10,156 nt of DNA, from the NCBI GenBank assembly GCA_900550315.1, contig URRK01000049.1:1-10156 (forward strand). The letters are read 5' to 3'. How positions within the stretch are numbered: position 1 is the first letter of the stretch; every line of letters starts with the position of its first letter. The notes beneath the pieces were generated by a model. That model did no database searches, was not told the origin of the DNA, and worked only from the letters and a program-made list of their open reading frames with translations. Shown piece by piece: positions 6,575 to 10,156 of the stretch. The stretch is from an uncultured Oscillospiraceae bacterium. Its GTDB lineage: Bacteria > Bacillota > Clostridia > Oscillospirales > Acutalibacteraceae. The position numbers and the translations under genes were made by a program.

Positions 6575-6886
6575 CGATTGTTTTTTTAAAAACCGCGGTT
6601 CCACTCCGGTTTATTGCTTAGCCCAACAACGCTGCTGCCCGGCCGGCCAAAGGGGCCAACCAACGCACTAACGCAGCCGTTTGCTGGTTTTTGGGCAAAC
6701 GGCAAAGCGCTTACCCTGCTTTGGCTGTAACGGAGCCGCCGCAGACACCTACACACGCCGCCCGGAAAAACCCGGCCGCGCTTTAGTGCCCGTGCTTGGC
6801 AAACGCACTTTACACACCGCGCGCCTGCGGGCCTTTGCAGTTACCGGCCCGCTCCCTAAAGGGGCAAATGTGCTACTCTTTTTGCC
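6539..6886 (-). promoter_or_regulatory. Cysteine T-box riboswitch controlling cysE-cysS
   Basis: The minus-strand leader shows a full T-box. Stem I is closed by GGCAAA (6886-6881) with TTTGCC (6803-6798). It carries the AGAGTAG motif (6879-6873) and an apical hairpin of GCGGGCC (6852-6846) with GGCCCGC (6833-6827). The specifier loop has TGC at 6807-6805, a Cys codon read by anticodon GCA, followed by a purine. A perfect 9-bp hairpin pairs 6703-6695 with 6684-6676. The T-box sequence GGAGTGGAACCGCGG is at 6607-6593; its TGGA (6603-6600) complements UCCA, the 3' end of tRNA-Cys with discriminator U73. GGAG (6607-6604) can pair with CTCC (6573-6570) as antiterminator, excluding the terminator. 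Specifier and bulge agree on cysteine, so uncharged tRNA-Cys should switch on cysE, cysS and the methyltransferase. Confidence 0.93.
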
Positions 6887-7012
6887 TAAAAGCCGGCAAG
6901 AGCCAACCCTTTGTGCCGGTTTGGCGCCCGCCCGCCCAAGGTTGGCGAAAACCTAAAACCGAAGGGTTTTAAACTCGCCCGCCTAAACGCATTTTAAAAT
7001 ATAAAGCTTTAC
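6887..7012 (-). other. Extra 5' leader segment before T-box Stem I
   Basis: If transcription starts near 7010, about 125 nt precede Stem I, whereas most T-box transcripts start shortly before it. The segment can form two hairpins: AAAACC-CTTC-GGTTTT at 6970-6955, and GCCAACC (6946-6940) with GGTTGGC (6908-6902). A 7-codon frame (ATG at 6992, MRLGGRV) has no SD and no Cys codon, so I do not call it a leader peptide. Confidence 0.45.
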
Positions 7013-7016
7013 TAAT

Positions 7017-7045
7017 ATTATACGCAAAAACAGCGCTTTTGTCCA
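7017..7045 (-). promoter_or_regulatory. Sigma-A promoter for the cysE-cysS leader
   Basis: On the minus strand TGGACA (7045-7040) is followed after exactly 17 bp by TATAAT (7022-7017). This gives 5 of 6 and 6 of 6 consensus matches at optimal spacing, with expected transcription start near 7012-7010. It lies in the spacer after pgsA and points at the T-box, which makes the cysteine genes a unit independent of recA-pgsA. Confidence 0.85.
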
Positions 7046-7065
7046 GCCCCTATTTTGGGGCTTTT
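7045..7065. terminator. Hairpin after pgsA, possible weak terminator
   Basis: AGCCCC and GGGGCT form a 6-bp stem around a 6-nt AT loop. The T-tract (7062-7065) follows on the plus strand. On the minus strand, the direction of pgsA, the stem is followed by GGACAAAA instead of U's and touches the -35 box of the next promoter. As a terminator of pgsA transcription it is therefore non-canonical; it would work better against plus-strand (antisense) transcription. Confidence 0.35.
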
Positions 7066-7070
7066 AAAAT

Positions 7071-7661
7071 TTATTTTTGGGTGGTTAAAAATTTTCCGTT
7101 TTGCGCTAAGTACACCGCGCCGGAAAGAACCGCATTTAGGGTAGAACCCCACAAAAACACCGTGGTAATAAAGTTGGCCGCGGTGCAAAGCGTGCCGTAG
7201 CAGCTAAGGCCGCCAACAACGGGCAGCGAAAGCACATACTGCGCAAAAATGGCAAAAATAATGGCAGCCATTTGGCAAACGGTTTTAACCTTGCCCCAGG
7301 CGTTAGCCGCAATAACCCGGCCGTTATCTACCGCCACCAGCCGCAGTGAGGCCATTAAAAATTCCCGCAGCATTACAATAAACGCAACCCAAACCGTGCC
7401 AACGCCAATGTTCAACACAATAAAGCCCAACAGCGCGGCCGTTGTTAGCATTTTGTCGGCCAGGGGGTCTAAAAATTTGCCAAAATCGGTAACCTGTTGG
7501 TGCTTTCGGGCCAGGCGGCCGTCTAATAAATCGGTTACGGAGGCAAAAATAAACACCAACAGCGCCGCTAAATAGTGGTGCGGAAACTGCCACAGCAACA
7601 GCAGCATAAACACCGGCGTTAGCAAAATGCGCAGCAGCGTTAATTTATTCGGCAGGTTCAA
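7071..7661 (-). CDS. pgsA: CDP-diacylglycerol--glycerol-3-phosphate 3-phosphatidyltransferase
   Basis: PgsA is a membrane enzyme that joins CDP-diacylglycerol and glycerol-3-phosphate to form phosphatidylglycerophosphate, the committed step to phosphatidylglycerol and cardiolipin. The protein is 196 aa. The CDP-alcohol phosphatidyltransferase motif DGxxARx8GxxxDxxxD is perfect: D47, G48, A51, R52, G61, D65 and D69, with the preceding D44 also conserved. The start LPNKLTLLRILLTP is typical of PgsA. Several hydrophobic segments are visible, about 7-24, 30-43, 72-90, 126-145 and 165-188, consistent with a six-helix family fold. The start is TTG at 7661, inside the last codons of rimO (17-bp overlap), and is set by a perfect AAAGGAGG 9 nt upstream. 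The overlap suggests coupled translation with rimO. Confidence 0.95.
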   Translation of the reverse strand: MNLPNKLTLLRILLTPVFMLLLLWQFPHHYLAALLVFIFASVTDLLDGRLARKHQQVTDFGKFLDPLADKMLTTAALLGFIVLNIGVGTVWVAFIVMLREFLMASLRLVAVDNGRVIAANAWGKVKTVCQMAAIIFAIFAQYVLSLPVVGGLSCYGTLCTAANFITTVFLWGSTLNAVLSGAVYLAQNGKFLTTQK

Positions 7662-8997
7662 GGCCGTCCCCCTCCTTTAATTCCCCTAAAAGGTCGTACT
7701 CTATTACATCATTTACGCAAACCGTTACAAAAGTGCCGGGCTGCAGCGGCCGGTTGCTGTAAAAAAACACCTTGCCGTCAATATCCGGCGCGTCGGCAGC
7801 GCTGCGGCCGTAGTAGCATTTTATGTAATCGTCATACCCCTCTACCAAAACCTCTTGCTCGGTGCCAATTTTTTGCTGGTTTTTGCGGGCCGAAATGGTC
7901 ATTTGGTCGTTCATAATATTCTCGGCGCGGTCCTGCCGCAATTGCTCCGGCACCTGGTTTGGCATTTTGGCAGCCAGGGTGCCCTCCTCGGCCGAATAGG
8001 CAAAGCAGCCTAAACGGTCAAACTCGGCGGCGCGCACAAACTCGCACAACTCAGTAAAGACGGCTTCATCCTCGCCGGGAAAGCCGGTAATTAAGGTGGT
8101 GCGCAGCGTTACGCCCGGCACCGTTTGCCGAATTTTTTGCAGCAGCGCCAGCAGCTCCTGCCGGTTGCCGGTGCGGTTCATGCGCTTTAAAATATCGGCG
8201 TTACAGTGCTGAATAGGAATATCAAAATACTTTACCAGCTTGGGCTCGCTTTGCACCAAATTTAAAAGCTCCGGCGTAATGCGGTCGGGGTAGGTGTAAA
8301 GGGTGCGCACCCAGTGCAGTCCCGGAATTTTGCAAAGCCTTTGCAGCAGCTCGCACAGCTTGGGTTCGCCGTACAGGTCGGCGCCGTAATTGGTGGTGTC
8401 CTGCGCTACCACCACCAGCTCTTTTACGCCGGCGGCGGCCAGCTCCTCGGCCTCTTTTACGCAATCCTCCAGCGGAACACTGCGAAAGCGGCCGCGTATG
8501 GCCGGAATGGCGCAATAGGTGCAGCAGTTATCGCACCCCTCGGCCACCTTTAGGTAGGCCGTGTAGGGCGGGGTTGTTAAAATGCGCTTGCCGGTAAGCG
8601 GCAGCTGCGTTTTTTCGGCGTAAAGCGAGCGCCCTGCCGTTTTGGCCAGCACCTTTTGCACGGTTTCTACCAAACTTTCCATGCAGCCAAGGCCCAGCAC
8701 GCAATCTACCTCGGGCATTTGGGTTAAAATTTCGTCTTTATAACGCTCTGCCAAACAACCGGTTACAATAAGCGCCTTTAGGCTGCCGGTTTTTTTGTAC
8801 TCGGCCGCCTCAATAATATTCTCAATGGCCTCGGTTTTGGCCGACTCAATAAACCCGCAGGTGTTTACAATAATAACGTCTGCCTGCTGTTCGTCCCCGG
8901 TAAGCTCCCAGCCGGCTGCTGCAAGCTTGGCCAACATCCGCTCGGCGTCCACCTGGTTTTTGGGGCACCCTAATGAGATCATTCCGATTTTTGGCAT
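7645..8997 (-). CDS. rimO: Ribosomal protein S12 (Asp) methylthiotransferase RimO
   Basis: RimO is a radical-SAM enzyme with two 4Fe-4S clusters that adds a methylthio group to a conserved aspartate of ribosomal protein uS12. The protein is 450 aa, normal length. The N-terminal UPF0004 domain has cluster ligands C11 (SLGCPKN), C47 (NTCGF) and C81 (TGCLAERY). The radical-SAM CxxxCxxC is C155, C159 and C162 in EGCDNCCTYCAIP. The TRAM domain lies in about the last 75 residues. The LGCPKNQVDAE start, the CAIPxIRGRxRS sequence and the DIPIQHCNADILKRMNR block separate RimO from the tRNA enzymes MiaB and MtaB. The ATG at 8997 has AAAGGAG 10 nt upstream. It follows recX by 72 bp and overlaps pgsA by 17 bp. 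Confidence 0.96.
   Translation of the reverse strand: MPKIGMISLGCPKNQVDAERMLAKLAAAGWELTGDEQQADVIIVNTCGFIESAKTEAIENIIEAAEYKKTGSLKALIVTGCLAERYKDEILTQMPEVDCVLGLGCMESLVETVQKVLAKTAGRSLYAEKTQLPLTGKRILTTPPYTAYLKVAEGCDNCCTYCAIPAIRGRFRSVPLEDCVKEAEELAAAGVKELVVVAQDTTNYGADLYGEPKLCELLQRLCKIPGLHWVRTLYTYPDRITPELLNLVQSEPKLVKYFDIPIQHCNADILKRMNRTGNRQELLALLQKIRQTVPGVTLRTTLITGFPGEDEAVFTELCEFVRAAEFDRLGCFAYSAEEGTLAAKMPNQVPEQLRQDRAENIMNDQMTISARKNQQKIGTEQEVLVEGYDDYIKCYYGRSAADAPDIDGKVFFYSNRPLQPGTFVTVCVNDVIEYDLLGELKEGDGLEPAE
7671..7678 (-). promoter_or_regulatory. Strong ribosome binding site that decides the pgsA TTG start
   Basis: AAAGGAGG on the minus strand is fully complementary to the 3' end of 16S rRNA. It lies 9 nt before TTG at 7661, within the rimO coding sequence. 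No ATG is available nearby, and the N-terminus that results matches the PgsA family. Confidence 0.85.
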
Positions 8998-9020
8998 GGT
9001 TAAACTTCTCCTTTAAAAAT

Positions 9021-9058
9021 GCGCTGAATTTTGCCGCTGAAATTGCCCGCTAAAATTG
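9021..9058 (-). repeat. Three imperfect 12-13 bp tandem repeats between recX and rimO
   Basis: On the minus strand the units are CAATTTTAGCGGG (9058-9046), CAATTTCAGCGG (9045-9034) and CAAAATTCAGCGC (9033-9021). They fill most of the 72-bp spacer and end just before the rimO SD (9014-9008). The function is unknown; no promoter or terminator is evident. Confidence 0.5.
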
Positions 9059-9069
9059 GCGCGGCTGGC

Positions 9070-9750
9070 CTAAACCTCATTTGCTATTTGCGCCCTTGCG
9101 GCGGCAATGGCCGCCCGCGCGGCCGAAAAGCTAAAGCCCCGCCGCACCAGCGCGGCGGTTGTTTTGCGAACATCCTGCGGGTCGGTTATTTTTTGCGCGT
9201 ACCTTTTTAAAACCAGGGCGGTGGCTTTTTCCTCCTCGTTTTCGGTAAAAAAGCGCTGCACAGCCGCCTCGGCAACGGCCCGCTCCAACCCCTTTTGCTG
9301 CATTTTTTGCGTGGCCGCCCGGGCCGAAAGCCCCTTGGCGTTTAACGCCTGCGCCAGGCGCTCGGCGTAGTGTTCATCGTTTAAATAACCGCGCTGCCGC
9401 ATTTGGGTTACGGCAAACTCGGCCGGCACGGCACCAAAAACGGGGCGCAGCTTTTGGTACAACCCGCGGGTCGAATAATCGGCCGAGGCTAAGTGCCACA
9501 CGGCCCTTTCCTTTGCGCGAAAGCAAAGCGAAACCTTTACAAGCTGCTGCACATCATTGGCGCTTAGCGCGTCTCCAACCGCCAAATTCAACCGCTCAAT
9601 AATAGTGCGATCTACCAGCGGCTGGCCGTTTTCAAGCTCCGGCAGCAGGCTGCGGCGGTCCTCCTCGTACACGGTAAGGTCGGGCGGCGGCGCCAGGCAA
9701 ACCCGCGCCAAGTGGCGGCGGCGGGGTTCTATTGACTGTATTTTGTGCAT
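9070..9750 (-). CDS. recX: Regulatory protein RecX
   Basis: RecX binds RecA filaments and modulates recombinase and coprotease activity. The protein is 226 aa, basic and alpha-helical. The three-helix repeats typical of the family are visible from about residue 80: WHLASADYSTRGLYQKL, then a GYLNDEHYAERLAQAL block (about 125-140), then KGLSARAATQKMQQKG. A further VRRGFSFSAARAAI block comes near the end. The first 75 residues are poorly conserved, as in many Firmicute RecX proteins. It starts 16 bp after the recA stop, the classic recA-recX arrangement, which supports the call. The ATG at 9750 has no recognisable SD, and an in-frame TAA two codons upstream rules out an upstream extension. Low-level translation, possibly re-initiation after recA, would fit a RecA modulator kept in small amounts (inference). 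Confidence 0.9.
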   Translation of the reverse strand: MHKIQSIEPRRRHLARVCLAPPPDLTVYEEDRRSLLPELENGQPLVDRTIIERLNLAVGDALSANDVQQLVKVSLCFRAKERAVWHLASADYSTRGLYQKLRPVFGAVPAEFAVTQMRQRGYLNDEHYAERLAQALNAKGLSARAATQKMQQKGLERAVAEAAVQRFFTENEEEKATALVLKRYAQKITDPQDVRKTTAALVRRGFSFSAARAAIAAARAQIANEV

Positions 9751-9766
9751 GGTTTATAATGACGCG

Positions 9767-10156
9767 TTAATCGTCCACGGCAACATCAATGCTAATGTGC
9801 TTTTGGGGCGGCTCCGGCAATTCCTCATCCGGCACGCCAACCGTAGGCTCGCCGGCCTTGGGAGCCTTGCGCTTGGCAGCCTGCTCCTCCTGCTGGGCAT
9901 GCACGGCGGCGTAAATTTTTTCCTCAATTTCGTTTGCCAATTGCTCGTCGGCCTCTATTGCCTGTTTGGTATTTTCGCGGCCCTGGCCTAATTTGGCCTC
10001 GCCGTAATAGTAAAACGCGCCGGAACGCCGCAGCACCTTGTACTCAACGCCTAAATCAATCAGCTCGCCGGATTTTGAAATGCCCTTGCCGTACATAATA
10101 TCAAACTCGGCGGTTTTAAAGGGGGGAGCCACCTTGTTTTTAACCACCTTCGCCCG
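9767..10156 (-). CDS. recA: Recombinase RecA, C-terminal part (cut by window edge)
   Basis: RecA forms ATP-dependent filaments on single-stranded DNA, drives strand exchange, and promotes LexA self-cleavage. Only the last 129 residues are in the window; the reading frame runs off the edge. No start lies here, and the GTG at 10147 is an internal Val codon. The conserved VVKNKVAPPFK, EFDIMYGKGIS, GELIDLGV and IGQGREN-like LGQGREN segments identify it clearly. They cover the end of the ATPase core and the C-terminal domain. A tail of about 45 residues follows, rich in Gln, Glu, Lys and Pro at first and ending acidic (ISIDVAVDD). Such acidic tails damp RecA activity in E. coli. The Walker motifs lie outside the window and cannot be checked. 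Confidence 0.97.
   Translation of the reverse strand, partial: RAKVVKNKVAPPFKTAEFDIMYGKGISKSGELIDLGVEYKVLRRSGAFYYYGEAKLGQGRENTKQAIEADEQLANEIEEKIYAAVHAQQEEQAAKRKAPKAGEPTVGVPDEELPEPPQKHISIDVAVDD

Noticed and set aside
6681..6956. Plus-strand open frame of 91 codons in the pgsA-cysE spacer
   Set aside because: It is antisense to the T-box leader, has no SD, and its composition simply mirrors the GC-rich RNA stems.
6969..6992. Possible 7-codon leader peptide (MRLGGRV) in the T-box 5' extension
   Set aside because: It has no SD and no cysteine codon, so classical peptide attenuation is not supported.
7045..7065. Canonical Rho-independent terminator for pgsA
   Set aside because: The U-tract is on the wrong side for minus-strand transcripts, so I kept it only as a hairpin of uncertain role.
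9767..10147. A complete small gene beginning at the GTG at 10147
   Set aside because: The frame continues upstream to the window edge with RecA residues (RAKVVKNK), so this is the C-terminal part of recA.

Overview
This window is ordinary core chromosome of a Gram-positive bacterium, most likely a member of the Clostridia close to Oscillospirales/Ruminococcaceae. The evidence is AAAGGAGG-type Shine-Dalgarno (SD) sites, TTG start codons, a T-box riboswitch, the clostridial form of MnmA, a Cys-rich LUD protein, and the order recA-recX-rimO-pgsA. The species cannot be read from the sequence. Every gene I can support lies on the minus strand, so the text below reads from high to low coordinates.

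Region 1 (10156 to 7071) holds the 3' end of recA, then recX, rimO and pgsA. These are closely spaced or overlapping genes for DNA recombination and its control, methylthiolation of ribosomal protein S12, and phosphatidylglycerophosphate synthesis.

Region 2 (about 7045 to 3749) is a separate cysteine unit. A near-consensus promoter (TGGACA, 17 bp, TATAAT) precedes a leader of about 480 nt. The leader holds a cysteine T-box with UGC specifier, a UGGA bulge that matches U73 of tRNA-Cys, and a terminator. Three overlapping genes follow: cysE (serine acetyltransferase), cysS (cysteinyl-tRNA synthetase) and a TrmN6-like adenine methyltransferase. Uncharged tRNA-Cys should therefore raise both cysteine synthesis and tRNA-Cys charging, with the methyltransferase carried along.

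Region 3 (3748 to 868) starts with a 413-bp intergenic stretch. It holds an AT-rich 14-bp-periodic repeat and a palindrome over a -10-like box. Then come uxaC (uronate isomerase) and, 2 bp later, mnmA (tRNA 2-thiouridylase). MnmA takes its sulfur ultimately from cysteine desulfurase, so it is functionally near region 2.

Region 4 (867 to 28) is a 189-bp spacer with competing inverted repeats, then a LUD-domain protein with a seven-cysteine C-terminal cluster.

I found no transposon, phage, CRISPR, tRNA or rRNA, and no convincing unknown multigene system. The most informative elements are regulatory: the complete Cys T-box, which also corrects the cysE start, its unusually long 5' extension, and the palindrome and repeats upstream of uxaC.
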